From assembly GCF_002943425.1 (NCBI RefSeq), contig NZ_PTRA01000005.1:186001-250000 (forward strand): 64,000 nt of DNA. The letters are read 5' to 3'. Below the pieces are notes generated by a model. That model worked only from the letters and a program-made list of their open reading frames with translations, was not told the DNA's origin and made no database searches. This DNA is from Siphonobacter curvatus (GTDB lineage Bacteria; Bacteroidota; Bacteroidia; Cytophagales; Spirosomataceae). Positions within the stretch are counted from its first letter, which is position 1. Each line of letters starts with the position of its first letter. Shown piece by piece: positions 8,609 through 17,591 of the stretch. The translations under genes were made by a program, and so were the position numbers.

Positions 8609-10459
8609 TTACACTCGCTCGGGTTGGCTTTGATAGACGGTCACACTCCAAGGAGATACCGTAAGTAACGTCTTGTCATATACGTGATCTATGGCAGGGC
8701 TTGCCTGACTGTCTTCCAGCCAGTTGGCTTCCTTGGAATCCAGAATTTTCTTCCAGGTATGTTCCAGAGGCGGTACGGTATAGGAAATATCCTGAGTGGA
8801 CAGATTGAAAACGGCCATCAGGTGTTCCTGGCCGGAATCGTTCTGTCGAAAGAGTACATAACCGGATTCATCGATGACGTGTACCCGTACGTCATTTTTG
8901 CAGTAGTTCTGAAGCAAGGGAATTTCCCGTCGCATCCCGATCAGGGTTTTATACCATTGTCGAATGAGCTCGTGTCTGCCCTGTGTACGTTCTTCCCAGT
9001 GCAAAATTGAATCACGGAACGTTTGTTCGTCCTGCGGGTCCACATGGGCCTGATCTTCGCTGAACGATTTGAAGTCTTCTTTACGGCCCTCCTGCACCAT
9101 TTTGATTAACTCCGGCTCGGAGTGATGAATGAAGTATAGGAAAGGAGCCCGCTCGGCGTACTCTTCACCCATAAACAACATGGGAACGTACGGGGCTAGC
9201 AAGAGGGCTGCCGCCGCTACCTTCAGACGCTCGGTGTCAATGAGTGAGGAAAGCCGCTCGCCCAACAGCCGATTGCCCGCCTGATCGTGATTATCCAGAA
9301 AAGCAATAAACTGATCGCCCGGGATACCGGCTGAAGAGGCCCCGTACTTACGCTTGCGGAAACTGACATATTCCCCGCTGTGCACAAAGCCGTCGGTATA
9401 GGCTTTGGCAATCTGATCCATCCGGCCAAAATCCCCGTAACGTTTCTTGCCTTCTTTTTCATCCAGAACGGCGTAGAAGGAGTGATGGAAATCATCCAGC
9501 CACTGAGCCGTAAAGCCAAAGCCACCCGCTTCCGGTTTTTTGAGAATGTGGGGACTGTTCAGATCGCTTTCGGCAATCAGCGTAATCGTACGTCCCAGCT
9601 TCAATTCCAGCTGATGCACTTTACTGTACAGGTAAGCCCAGAGGTTAAGGGCCCCCTGGTCAAACACCGTGTGAATGGCATCAAAGCGAAGCCCATCGAT
9701 GTGAAAATCTTCGATCCAGTACAAGGCGTTGCCTACGAAGAAATCCCGTACACCATCCGAATAGGCTCCGTCAAAATTCAGGGCATTGCCCCAGGGTGTA
9801 CAGTACTTTTCCGTGAAATAGGGACCATATTCCGACAGGTAATTTCCCTCGGGGCCCAAGTGATTATAGACGACATCCAGATACACGGCAATGCCCGCGA
9901 CATGACAGGCATCCACGAGTTTCTTTAGCCCTTCGGGACCGCCATACGAGTTTTGGGCTGCGTAGGGAAATACGCCGTCATAGCCCCAGTTCCGACGACC
10001 GGGAAATTGAGCAATCGGCATGATTTCCAACGCATTAATACCCATATCCGCCAGCTCAGTAAGCCGGGGAATGATGGCTTCGAAAGTGCCTTCCGGGGTA
10101 AACGTACCCACGTGCAATTCGTAGATTACCGCTTCGGGTAAGGGAATACCCCGCCAGGCAGCATCCTGCCAGGCGTAGGCGGCGGGATCAACTACCTCGG
10201 AAGGCCCGTGTACACCCTGGGGCTGAAAGCGAGAACCCGGATCAGGGTAGGACTGCTGATCGTCAGGGCGAAAAAAATACTGTGAACCGGGCGGCAAGTC
10301 GGATACTTCTACGTAAAAATACCCCTCGGCTTCCGGTTGCATCTCGATCCTTTGGGGCTGAGGGAGGACTATGTCCAAGACCATGCGTTCCTTTTCGGGA
10401 GCCCATACCCTAAATGTACATTGATTGTTGCCTTGATAATCAGAACCAATTCTTTTCAT
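8609..10459 (-). CDS. treZ: Maltooligosyltrehalose trehalohydrolase (TreZ), second copy
   Basis: A 616-residue GH13 protein of the same architecture and length as the TreZ at 4343-6187. It shares ELHVGTFTPEGTF, MPIAQFPG and NWGYDGV but diverges elsewhere, so this is an old paralogue and not a recent copy. Expected catalytic residues are D260 (GLRFDAIHTV), E297 (IAESDLNS) and D392 (LDNHDQAGNR). It is last in a minus-strand run with the GH13 alpha-glucosidase (53-bp gap) and is followed by a strong terminator. All catalytic residues are present, so it is probably active. It may have another chain-length preference or expression condition, but that is inference. Confidence 0.9.
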   Translation of the reverse strand: MKRIGSDYQGNNQCTFRVWAPEKERMVLDIVLPQPQRIEMQPEAEGYFYVEVSDLPPGSQYFFRPDDQQSYPDPGSRFQPQGVHGPSEVVDPAAYAWQDAAWRGIPLPEAVIYELHVGTFTPEGTFEAIIPRLTELADMGINALEIMPIAQFPGRRNWGYDGVFPYAAQNSYGGPEGLKKLVDACHVAGIAVYLDVVYNHLGPEGNYLSEYGPYFTEKYCTPWGNALNFDGAYSDGVRDFFVGNALYWIEDFHIDGLRFDAIHTVFDQGALNLWAYLYSKVHQLELKLGRTITLIAESDLNSPHILKKPEAGGFGFTAQWLDDFHHSFYAVLDEKEGKKRYGDFGRMDQIAKAYTDGFVHSGEYVSFRKRKYGASSAGIPGDQFIAFLDNHDQAGNRLLGERLSSLIDTERLKVAAAALLLAPYVPMLFMGEEYAERAPFLYFIHHSEPELIKMVQEGRKEDFKSFSEDQAHVDPQDEQTFRDSILHWEERTQGRHELIRQWYKTLIGMRREIPLLQNYCKNDVRVHVIDESGYVLFRQNDSGQEHLMAVFNLSTQDISYTVPPLEHTWKKILDSKEANWLEDSQASPAIDHVYDKTLLTVSPWSVTVYQSQPERV

Positions 10460-10512
10460 GACTGTGGGGATTCGTCGTCTAAAAGCGTTGAAGGTGGAGA
10501 ATGAATGTTTAA

Positions 10513-12117
10513 CTATGAATCGAGTCGGATCAGTAGACCAGCGTCCCCGCTAAGGGTGATATAATCTTTAATACGTTGGCCTTCGTCTTCGGGGAAAGTG
10601 GCTATTTCAACGATGCCCTCCAGCGTAATGTGTTCAGCTTTGAAGTACGCAGGCCGGTGCGTAAGGTTGAGAATGATCAGAAAGCGAGAGCCCGTAGAAG
10701 CTTCACGAATGAAGGCTACTAACTGCTGATCGGAATAAACCGGAATGTACGAACCCCACATCAGCGAGGGCTCAGATTGCCGAAGTTCGATGAGTCGCTT
10801 GTACAACGTAAGCATAGAGTAGGGATCGCGTTTTTGCGTTTCCACGTTTACACGCCGGAACGTATTGGCCAGTCGCAACCAAGGCTTAACCGTACTGAAC
10901 CCCGCGTAGCTGCCTTCCGTCCATTGCATGGGTGTACGGGCCGGATCGCGACTCAGGTTTTTATCGGGCATATTGAGTCCCTGCGGATCCTGCACTTCTT
11001 CAAACGGAATGGGCACATCCTGCATGCCCAGTTCATCTCCGTAATAAATCGTCGGCGTACCGCGTAGCGTTAGCAGTAACATCGCCGCTACCCGGGATTG
11101 TTGAATCCCCACACGACTGGTAATCCGGGGTTGATCGTGGTTACTGAGTACCCAGTTGGGCCAACCGTGTTGTGGTAAGGCTCCCTCGTACTGACTAATG
11201 GCGGCGGCCAGCTGAGGAGCTTCCCAGGGCAGATTGAGCAATTGGAAATTAAAGGGTAGGTGGGCTCCGTTGCCATCCGTACCGTAATAGGTCATCAGGC
11301 GTTGAATGGGAAGGTAAATCTCCCCGATCATCATGCGTTCCTTATAGTGGTCCAGTACACTCCGCATTTTGCGGACGATTTCGTGTACTTGGGGCTGATC
11401 CGTTGAATACACAGCCAGTACTTTCTTAACGGTCGATTCATGAGGCTGGTAATCGGGGTTGATAGGGTTATCGCGGAACTGTTCGTCCTTGATCATATGC
11501 CACATCACATCCACGCGGAATCCGTCTACCCCTTTTTTCAACCAGAAGTGCATGACGTCAAACATGGCCTGCTGTACTTCGGGATTTCGCCAGTTTAAAT
11601 CAGGCTGCGAAGCCAGAAAGGCGTGATAATAGTATTGCTGGGTCGTCTCGTCCCACTGCCAGGCACTGCCCCCAAATTCACTCAACCAGTTATTAGGCTC
11701 GGAGCCATCGGGCCGGGCATCTTTCCAGAGGTACCAGTTGCGTTTGGGATTATCGCGGGACGAACGGGATTCTTTAAACCAGGGGTGTTGATCGGAGGTA
11801 TGGTTGGGAACCAGATCGAGGAGGAGTTTCATGTCCCGGGCGTGTACTTCTTCCAGTAACGCATCAAAATCCTCCATGTTACCGAATAAGGGATGAATGC
11901 CTTGGTAATCAGCAATGTCATACCCAAAGTCGTCCATGGGAGAAGGATAAATGGGGGAAAGCCATACGGCTTTGATACCCATCCATTTTAAATAATCAAG
12001 GCGTTTGATGACGCCTCGTAAATCACCGACGCCGTCGGCATTACTGTCTTGAAAGGAACGGGGGTAAATCTGGTATACAATACCCGATTGCCACCAAAGG
12101 GGATTGGCTTCGTTCAT
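10513..12117 (-). CDS. GH13 alpha-glucosidase (maltase / oligo-1,6-glucosidase type)
   Basis: A 534-residue cytosolic enzyme that removes glucose from the non-reducing end of short malto- or isomalto-oligosaccharides. It starts directly with the barrel (WWQSGIVYQIYPRSFQDSN), as in oligo-1,6-glucosidases and trehalose-phosphate hydrolases. Expected catalytic residues are D203 (GFRVDVMWHM), E266 (IGEIYLP) and D328 (SNHDQPR). Valine follows the nucleophile, which in Bacillus enzymes goes with alpha-1,6 specificity. This is suggestive only, because the subfamily differs. There is no signal peptide. It sits between a DUF421 gene and the second treZ and probably degrades maltodextrins made nearby. 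Confidence 0.85.
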   Translation of the reverse strand: MNEANPLWWQSGIVYQIYPRSFQDSNADGVGDLRGVIKRLDYLKWMGIKAVWLSPIYPSPMDDFGYDIADYQGIHPLFGNMEDFDALLEEVHARDMKLLLDLVPNHTSDQHPWFKESRSSRDNPKRNWYLWKDARPDGSEPNNWLSEFGGSAWQWDETTQQYYYHAFLASQPDLNWRNPEVQQAMFDVMHFWLKKGVDGFRVDVMWHMIKDEQFRDNPINPDYQPHESTVKKVLAVYSTDQPQVHEIVRKMRSVLDHYKERMMIGEIYLPIQRLMTYYGTDGNGAHLPFNFQLLNLPWEAPQLAAAISQYEGALPQHGWPNWVLSNHDQPRITSRVGIQQSRVAAMLLLTLRGTPTIYYGDELGMQDVPIPFEEVQDPQGLNMPDKNLSRDPARTPMQWTEGSYAGFSTVKPWLRLANTFRRVNVETQKRDPYSMLTLYKRLIELRQSEPSLMWGSYIPVYSDQQLVAFIREASTGSRFLIILNLTHRPAYFKAEHITLEGIVEIATFPEDEGQRIKDYITLSGDAGLLIRLDS

Positions 12118-12155
12118 AAATTAGGGATTGGTTGAAGAAAAAAGCGGTAAAAAAA

Positions 12156-12854
12156 CTATGCTTCCGATTTAATGGGAGGTATCCAGTTTACGTCTTTGCA
12201 ATGATTACACTCATTCTCGGGTTTCAGGGGTTGAAACATGGTATTTCCACAATTCTTGCAGACAAGCCGGTCGTTTGCCTTGGGTTGTTCTTCAATAAGT
12301 TCCTGATCCTCATTGGGAATTACGGAGAGCCCCGGCTTCGGCTTTTCGTTTTCAATAAGCGTGAATTTACCGTTGGCTTCGATGTACAGGCGTCGAACCT
12401 GACCCAGATGCAAAATACTGGCAGCCCGGAGTTCGGCAAAAAGGCGTTCGCGGGTAATACGGGAATGCTGCATGGCTTTGAGTTCCAGCACCCCATCTTT
12501 CACTAGAATTTCCATATCATCCTGCGTAATGGCCTCAAATTTTTCATTTCGGGAAGCGATACGGGAAATCCAGCGTTGACCCGCTACAATAATAATGGCA
12601 ATGGCGATGGCGGGCAGTAGCCCCCGGTCAGGCGAGAGTACGGGCATACCAATGGCGGCGGCCAGGGATGTCAAAGCCGCCATTTCATTGCGGTTGAGCT
12701 GGGAGGCCATCCGCCGCCCCATGATTCGGATACAAACCATGAGCAGCAGGTACACAAAAGTCATCCGAATGATGACTTCTATGAAGTAACTAGCCGGCAA
12801 TTCACCGTAAAAGATCCGGAGCCAGTCGTCAATTTTAATATCATCAGGATTCAT
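12156..12854 (-). CDS. DUF421 (YetF-like) membrane protein with C-terminal zinc ribbon
   Basis: A 232-residue inner-membrane protein. About three hydrophobic segments fill residues 20-96, followed by the DUF421 cytosolic domain (VKDGVLELKAMQHSRITRERLF region, about 105-165). The C-terminal tail has two CXXC pairs, C199/C202 and C216/C219, which look like a zinc ribbon. DUF421 proteins have no settled function; some Bacillus members are linked to spores. The zinc ribbon is an addition to the basic YetF plan. The gene follows a paralogue by 19 bp and precedes the alpha-glucosidase by 38 bp, so the four genes probably share a transcript. Confidence 0.85.
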   Translation of the reverse strand: MNPDDIKIDDWLRIFYGELPASYFIEVIIRMTFVYLLLMVCIRIMGRRMASQLNRNEMAALTSLAAAIGMPVLSPDRGLLPAIAIAIIIVAGQRWISRIASRNEKFEAITQDDMEILVKDGVLELKAMQHSRITRERLFAELRAASILHLGQVRRLYIEANGKFTLIENEKPKPGLSVIPNEDQELIEEQPKANDRLVCKNCGNTMFQPLKPENECNHCKDVNWIPPIKSEA

Positions 12855-12873
12855 GAGATCTAGGAAGAAAGCA

Positions 12874-13566
12874 TTAGAGAATGGCTGTACCCCAGTCTTC
12901 AGCCTGGCAGTGGGGGCATGGGCCGGGGTGGGTCTTTTTTTCGACGGTTTTTCCGCAATTGCAGCAAACGGCTAATTCGGTTACTTCCCGCTGAATGGTA
13001 TGAATGGACGTATCACTCACATTGGGCGGCAGGGTAGATAAGCCCGGTTTCGGTTCTTTTTCGGGGTAAATACTGAATAGCCCGCTGGCTTCCAGATATA
13101 CCCGCTTGACTTCCCCAAGGTTATAGTACTTTTCGGTCCGCAAAACGCTAAAGAGCTGCTGATGCGAAATGCGGTTTCCCATCAGCTCGCTTACGTCCAA
13201 AACCCCATCTCTAACCAGAACGGTGGTAGTGCCCTGCATGATCATCTCCACGGTTTTATTTTTGAATCCCCATAAGGTGGTATATCGCTGATACAAGAGG
13301 GCACAAATCATGGCAAATATACCTAGCCCAATGCCCCGGTCCGGAGCCTGCATAGACGGGGAAAGGATGGCCCCGGTAGTAAGCATGACGCCCATTTCGG
13401 TAATGGAGAGTTGTCCATTCATGCGTTTGCCCAACAACCGCATCATCACCAACAAGAACAAATAGATAATCAGAGTCCGAAAGAGTACTTCCAGAAAAAA
13501 TATGGGCGGAGCCATGCCCCACAGAATTCGGTTCCAGTCGTCGAGCTGGATATCACTCTTTTTCAT
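12874..13566 (-). CDS. DUF421 (YetF-like) membrane protein with C-terminal zinc ribbon, paralogue
   Basis: A 230-residue paralogue of the protein encoded at 12156-12854 with the same plan: an N-terminal DDWNRILWG segment (compare DDWLRIFYG), about three membrane spans in residues 20-95, the DUF421 domain with LVRDGVLDV, and a tail with C201/C204 and C217/C220. The two tails both contain KPGLS before the ribbon. The ATG is at 13564-13566. It is the first gene of the minus-strand run and faces the yqhD-like gene across a 457-bp gap. The two proteins may form a hetero-oligomer, because they differ in detail yet stay adjacent. That is inference, and the function is unknown. Confidence 0.85.
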   Translation of the reverse strand: MKKSDIQLDDWNRILWGMAPPIFFLEVLFRTLIIYLFLLVMMRLLGKRMNGQLSITEMGVMLTTGAILSPSMQAPDRGIGLGIFAMICALLYQRYTTLWGFKNKTVEMIMQGTTTVLVRDGVLDVSELMGNRISHQQLFSVLRTEKYYNLGEVKRVYLEASGLFSIYPEKEPKPGLSTLPPNVSDTSIHTIQREVTELAVCCNCGKTVEKKTHPGPCPHCQAEDWGTAIL

Positions 13567-14023
13567 GAGAATGTGGAGTCAAACGTAGTGAACAAGCCCA
13601 AAAAAAAGAATGCCTACCAGGGCAGTAGAGCTTTTCCCCGGAATGAGAAGAAAGAAGTAGAAAGAACAGTACTGACTACTGCCGAAAATAGCTTAAAACA
13701 CCACCCCTAAATTTAGAGGGAATGAGGTAAAACTGCCCCGAAAACTAGGGATGCTCCCAGGCGGTTCATTCGTAAAAAAAGCAGCTATGAAAAAAGTAAA
13801 ATTATTTTTTCACAAGCGTGATAACCTTTCCTGTTTCCCGGTGATAAACCAGTAGAGCTGCTTGTTTTAACCCACACTTATACGAATCAACCTTCAATCT
13901 TTGAACACCCGGCGGGGCGGTCCTTAGGATCGCTCCGCTTTGGTTAGGTAGCAGGCTTTTGGAACTAATCGTTTGTGGGCCGCCGTTACCCGGCCAGTAA
14001 ATACCCCAATCAACCGTAAAGCC
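13567..14023. promoter_or_regulatory. Divergent intergenic region between a DUF421 gene and a yqhD-like gene
   Basis: No gene is supported in these 457 bp. A 22-codon frame starts at 13787 but has no recognisable product. A G·T-tolerant hairpin lies at about 13913-13939, with arms GCGGGGCGGTCC and GGATCGCTCCGC and a 3-nt loop. It is about 85 bp before the yqhD-like start and could sit in its 5' leader. Promoters for both directions must lie here, but I cannot place them. Confidence 0.4.
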
Positions 14024-15181
14024 ATGTTAAATTTTGAGTTTAAAAACCCAACCAAACTTATTTTTGGAACGGGGAAAATTGCCCAGTTAGCCCAGGAAAT
14101 ACCCGCCGATGCCCGTGTACTGCTGCTATACGGTGGCGGAAGTATTAAAACCAATGGCATTTATGATCAGGTTAAAGCGGCTCTGGCTAGCTACGACATC
14201 GTTGAATTTGGCGGGATTCCGGCCAACCCCGAATACGAAGTATTACTACAGGCCCTGTCGGTCATTAAAGAACAATCGATTACGTATTTACTGGCTGTGG
14301 GCGGTGGCTCGGTCATCGATGGGACCAAGTTTCTGGCTTCGGCGGCGTACTACACCGGTCCCGAACCCTGGGATATTTTGAGTCAGTCAATCCGTACGGA
14401 ACACGGCATGCCCTTTGGTACGGTACTCACCCTACCAGCTACGGGTTCAGAAATGAACTCCGGAGCGGTTATCACCCGGGCCGAAACGCAGGAAAAGCGA
14501 TCCATGGGGGGACCAGGTTTGTTTCCGGCGTTTTCGATTCTAGATCCTCAAGTGGTTCGCTCCGTACCGCAGCGACAACTGGCCAATGGGATTACCGACG
14601 CTTTTACGCACGTGCTGGAGCAATACATGACCTATCCGGTCGGGGCTCGACTGCAGGATCGTTTTGCGGAGAGCATTATGCAAACGCTGATTGAAATCGC
14701 TCCCGTGATTATGCAAAACCCGGCTGATACCGATGCCGCTGGTGATTTTATGTACTGCTGTACAATGGCCCTTAACGGATTGATTCAGAAAGGGGTACCG
14801 ACTGACTGGGCCGTACACGCCATGGGTCATGAACTCACAGCTCTCTATAACATTGATCACGCCCGAACGCTGGCCATCATCGCTCCCAGTCATTATCGGT
14901 ATAACTTCCGCACCAAACGCGAAAAACTGACTCAGTACGGCCAACGCGTATGGGGTTTGACGGGGCCTCCCGAAGAAGTGGCCATTCGGGCCATTGGCCG
15001 TACGGAAGAATTTTTCCATTCGCTCGACATCAAAACCAAACTCTCCCAGTACACCGAAAATTACGAAGGTACGGCTGAACGCATTGAGGAACGTTTTACG
15101 GAGCGGGGTTGGCTGGGATTAGGCGAACATAAATCACTAACGCCTCAAGATGTACGAACCATTGTGGAAATGAGTTATTAA
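14024..15181 (+). CDS. yqhD: YqhD-type iron-containing alcohol dehydrogenase
   Basis: A 385-residue cytosolic group III alcohol dehydrogenase (E. coli YqhD is 387 residues), a family that reduces short aldehydes with NADPH. The nucleotide-binding motif GGGS appears twice (YGGGSIK near 38 and VGGGSVIDG near 93). The metal ligands expected from family alignment are D192, H196, H265 and H279. I chose the ATG at 14024 (MLNFEFKNPTKLIFG), which matches the family N-terminus; the frame stays open 17 codons further upstream without family similarity. It is a single gene, ended by the long hairpin at 15264-15313. A detoxifying role for reactive aldehydes is the usual one in E. coli and is inferred here. 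Confidence 0.9.
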   Translation: MLNFEFKNPTKLIFGTGKIAQLAQEIPADARVLLLYGGGSIKTNGIYDQVKAALASYDIVEFGGIPANPEYEVLLQALSVIKEQSITYLLAVGGGSVIDGTKFLASAAYYTGPEPWDILSQSIRTEHGMPFGTVLTLPATGSEMNSGAVITRAETQEKRSMGGPGLFPAFSILDPQVVRSVPQRQLANGITDAFTHVLEQYMTYPVGARLQDRFAESIMQTLIEIAPVIMQNPADTDAAGDFMYCCTMALNGLIQKGVPTDWAVHAMGHELTALYNIDHARTLAIIAPSHYRYNFRTKREKLTQYGQRVWGLTGPPEEVAIRAIGRTEEFFHSLDIKTKLSQYTENYEGTAERIEERFTERGWLGLGEHKSLTPQDVRTIVEMSY

Positions 15182-15263
15182 CTGAGATATTATTAGATTG
15201 AACACTGATGTACGAGTCGATGTAGGTTCCAAGTTTGATTCTATCCTAATTCAAACCTGATAC

Positions 15264-15313
15264 GTCAACGAAAAGCCCCCGAAAATCGAAGTTTTCGGGG
15301 GCTTTTCGTTGAC
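15264..15313. terminator. Bidirectional terminator with a 22-bp perfect stem
   Basis: The left arm at 15264-15285 and the right arm at 15292-15313 are perfect reverse complements over 22 bp with a 6-nt loop (TCGAAG). The core is CCCCCG/CGGGGG flanked by AAAAG/CTTTT. It lies between the convergent yqhD-like gene and the glycosidase-like gene and serves both. Confidence 0.85.
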
Positions 15314-15327
15314 AATACGCTTGGCTA

Positions 15328-17448
15328 TTACCGAGCCAATACAATACCAGCAAAGGAAGCCAGCGAGGGCAGGGTAAATGCAACGGTACCTTTCTGGTAG
15401 GAAAACGGAAGCGTACCTTTCTGACCCAATACGTGAATCCGGCTGGGTTTGAAAGGACAGGCCATCTGGAAACGCAGTTGTTGGAGGGGTATGGGTGCAA
15501 AATACGTATTCCCGCTAAAACCCGTCAGATTGACCAGGTGTACAATCCAGCCATCGCTGGCCGACTGCTGAATTTTCTGAGGCGTGTTTTCGGTAAATTC
15601 CTGGACAATGACTTCTACCCGGTCGGGAGCATTGGTTTGGACGAGACGGCCCGCCGACGGGTACAGGCGGTCCAGCACATCGAGCAGGAGGTTTTTGTGT
15701 TGTTGATACCCGTGCTGGTAATACAGGCGACCCAGATGAATGGGTAAAAGGGCATTAGTACTTTTGCCGTAGGTTTTTAGGCCCATGGCGTAGTAACCCG
15801 TGGGGTCATGGCCGCCAATGATTTCAGGCGGACCGGGTCGTCCCTTCGCCAAAATGGGTAAGTAGGTAGTGTCGGCTGCCGAAAAATCGTACAGACCCAG
15901 ATTGAACTTCCAGAAGAGCATTTTCTGTCCCGGAAAGCGTTTAAACGGAGCTTGCCGCTCGGGAGTTAAATAGAAACCGCTCCCGTCGTGCTCGCCCTGC
16001 ACCACTTTCGCCCCGAATAATTCGGCTAAGGCTACTGGATGATCAGAAAGGGTACGGTTGGTCGCCAGCAGGCTGGTCCCCTGCTGACTGATTTGTTTTA
16101 ACGCCTCCACCGAAGCCGCACTCAGGTAGGTAAGGTCGGGGAGCAACAGCACCCGGTATTTTTTCAGGTCCTGGACCCGGCGGGCAAGCTGCGAATCTTC
16201 AATGATATCAAAGGGTAGGTGAGCTTCCTTAAGCATGAGTTGCAGACCCCGGTATTCCTGCATGGGTAAACCGCTGGGCCAGGAACCCGGAGCAATCAGA
16301 GCAATGCGGGCCACGGAACGGTAGCGACCAAAATACTTTTCGTAGGCTTTATGATGGGCATAGACCTGACGGATGACCTTAAAATTACGTTCGTCTTCGT
16401 AGCCTCGCATGTCACCCATCATGCTGATATCCAGTCCTGAACCGTTGGCAATATTTTCGTAGAGGCGGATTCTGACCTCTTCCGGTTCGACGGCATTGTA
16501 TCGCGACTGAAAAGAAATCTGCTGAATGCTGGCGTTACTGATGATGTGATCCGGATAGGAATGGACGGCATTGTTGACATTATCCGATGCCGTATAGGGC
16601 CAGTAGGGAAGCGTAGTCGAGCTTTGGGATTCGTGGCGGATGATGTCCACGTACTCGTCCATGTAGGTACAAAGGGCCACCTGCGGATTTTTGGATTTAA
16701 TCAGTTCGTGCAGGCGTTTGGTCCAGTCATCGACGGTGAATTTTTTAAAGGCTTCGTAGACCTTGTACACGGAATCGCCTTTGTTTTCTTTCTCTGGTAA
16801 GCGAAGGCCCTTGCTGTATGCGGCAAATCGCTTTTGATCGTGTTCATTCTGATCAATGCCGTGGTATACCCCCTCGTAAGGATTGTTGACCTGATACCCC
16901 GGCATATTCAGGAAAATACCATCGATGGGAAAACGGTCCATGACTTCGGCGATGATTTCAAAAGCCTTGGTTTGTACATAAGGAGCGTTGATCGAAACCA
17001 TCACCATGTCCGTGTTGTATACCCGCTCACCCTTGGGAGACAGGTAACACCAGTCGGGATGAGCCTTGAAAATGCTTTCGTGCACCCGACTGAAATCAAA
17101 GCGTACCATTACCCGGATGCCCTGCTGATGGCATTTCCGAATCAAATCATCCATCAGCGTCGGCGAGCGGAGGTAGGGATTCTGGTAGTGAAAATCCAGC
17201 TTGGTGGGATAAAAAGCCATGATACCGCCAATATTGATCAACAGCGTATTGGCTGAGCTTCGCTGCAGATCCTCGACGATGGAATCTGGCTGCATCGTAG
17301 CGGCTTCGTACGCAGGCATGTTGAACTGGATCACGCGGAGATTATTGGCTTTCCACCAGGGCATCGACCGGGGCCAGTCCGTATGGGATTGACCGTAGGC
17401 CATACTTCCCAAGAGAAGCAGGATCAGAGGAATGAATCGTTTTAACAT
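15328..17448 (-). CDS. Secreted glycoside-hydrolase-like protein (GHL6 / GH42-like barrel)
   Basis: A 706-residue protein with a signal peptide (MLKRFIPLILLLLGSMAYG, cut before QSHTDW). Residues about 35-370 look like a TIM barrel of the putative glycosyl hydrolase type Pfam calls GHL6. The features are GIRVMVRFDFSRV near 110, HPDWCYLSPKGE, and IDGIFLNMPGY near 175. Residues about 380-560 resemble the beta-galactosidase trimerisation domain (RIALIAPGSWP, YRVLLLPDLTYLSAASVEAL). The C-terminal 100 residues are beta-rich. Catalytic acids cannot be assigned with confidence. The substrate is unknown; the periplasm or outer surface is the likely site. It is convergent with the yqhD-like gene and divergent from the GH15 gene. 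Confidence 0.7.
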   Translation of the reverse strand: MLKRFIPLILLLLGSMAYGQSHTDWPRSMPWWKANNLRVIQFNMPAYEAATMQPDSIVEDLQRSSANTLLINIGGIMAFYPTKLDFHYQNPYLRSPTLMDDLIRKCHQQGIRVMVRFDFSRVHESIFKAHPDWCYLSPKGERVYNTDMVMVSINAPYVQTKAFEIIAEVMDRFPIDGIFLNMPGYQVNNPYEGVYHGIDQNEHDQKRFAAYSKGLRLPEKENKGDSVYKVYEAFKKFTVDDWTKRLHELIKSKNPQVALCTYMDEYVDIIRHESQSSTTLPYWPYTASDNVNNAVHSYPDHIISNASIQQISFQSRYNAVEPEEVRIRLYENIANGSGLDISMMGDMRGYEDERNFKVIRQVYAHHKAYEKYFGRYRSVARIALIAPGSWPSGLPMQEYRGLQLMLKEAHLPFDIIEDSQLARRVQDLKKYRVLLLPDLTYLSAASVEALKQISQQGTSLLATNRTLSDHPVALAELFGAKVVQGEHDGSGFYLTPERQAPFKRFPGQKMLFWKFNLGLYDFSAADTTYLPILAKGRPGPPEIIGGHDPTGYYAMGLKTYGKSTNALLPIHLGRLYYQHGYQQHKNLLLDVLDRLYPSAGRLVQTNAPDRVEVIVQEFTENTPQKIQQSASDGWIVHLVNLTGFSGNTYFAPIPLQQLRFQMACPFKPSRIHVLGQKGTLPFSYQKGTVAFTLPSLASFAGIVLAR

Positions 17449-17591
17449 GTATAGAGGTTAGCGTTTCCGACGAAAATAGCGGAAAATCAGCAAAGCCAGC
17501 TTCCGGCCGACCCAAAAACAAAACCCGCCCACCACCAGTTGACACTTATCATCTGCCAATCCCCTCGGAACGAACCTACGCGTTCGTCGCT

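Noticed and set aside
8609-10459. Second TreZ as a 1,4-alpha-glucan branching enzyme (GlgB)
   Set aside because: It has the TreZ-type ELHVGTFTPEGTF motif and TreZ length and aligns with the first TreZ throughout.
13787-13855. A 22-codon frame upstream of the yqhD-like gene
   Set aside because: No similarity, and no context that would support a leader peptide.
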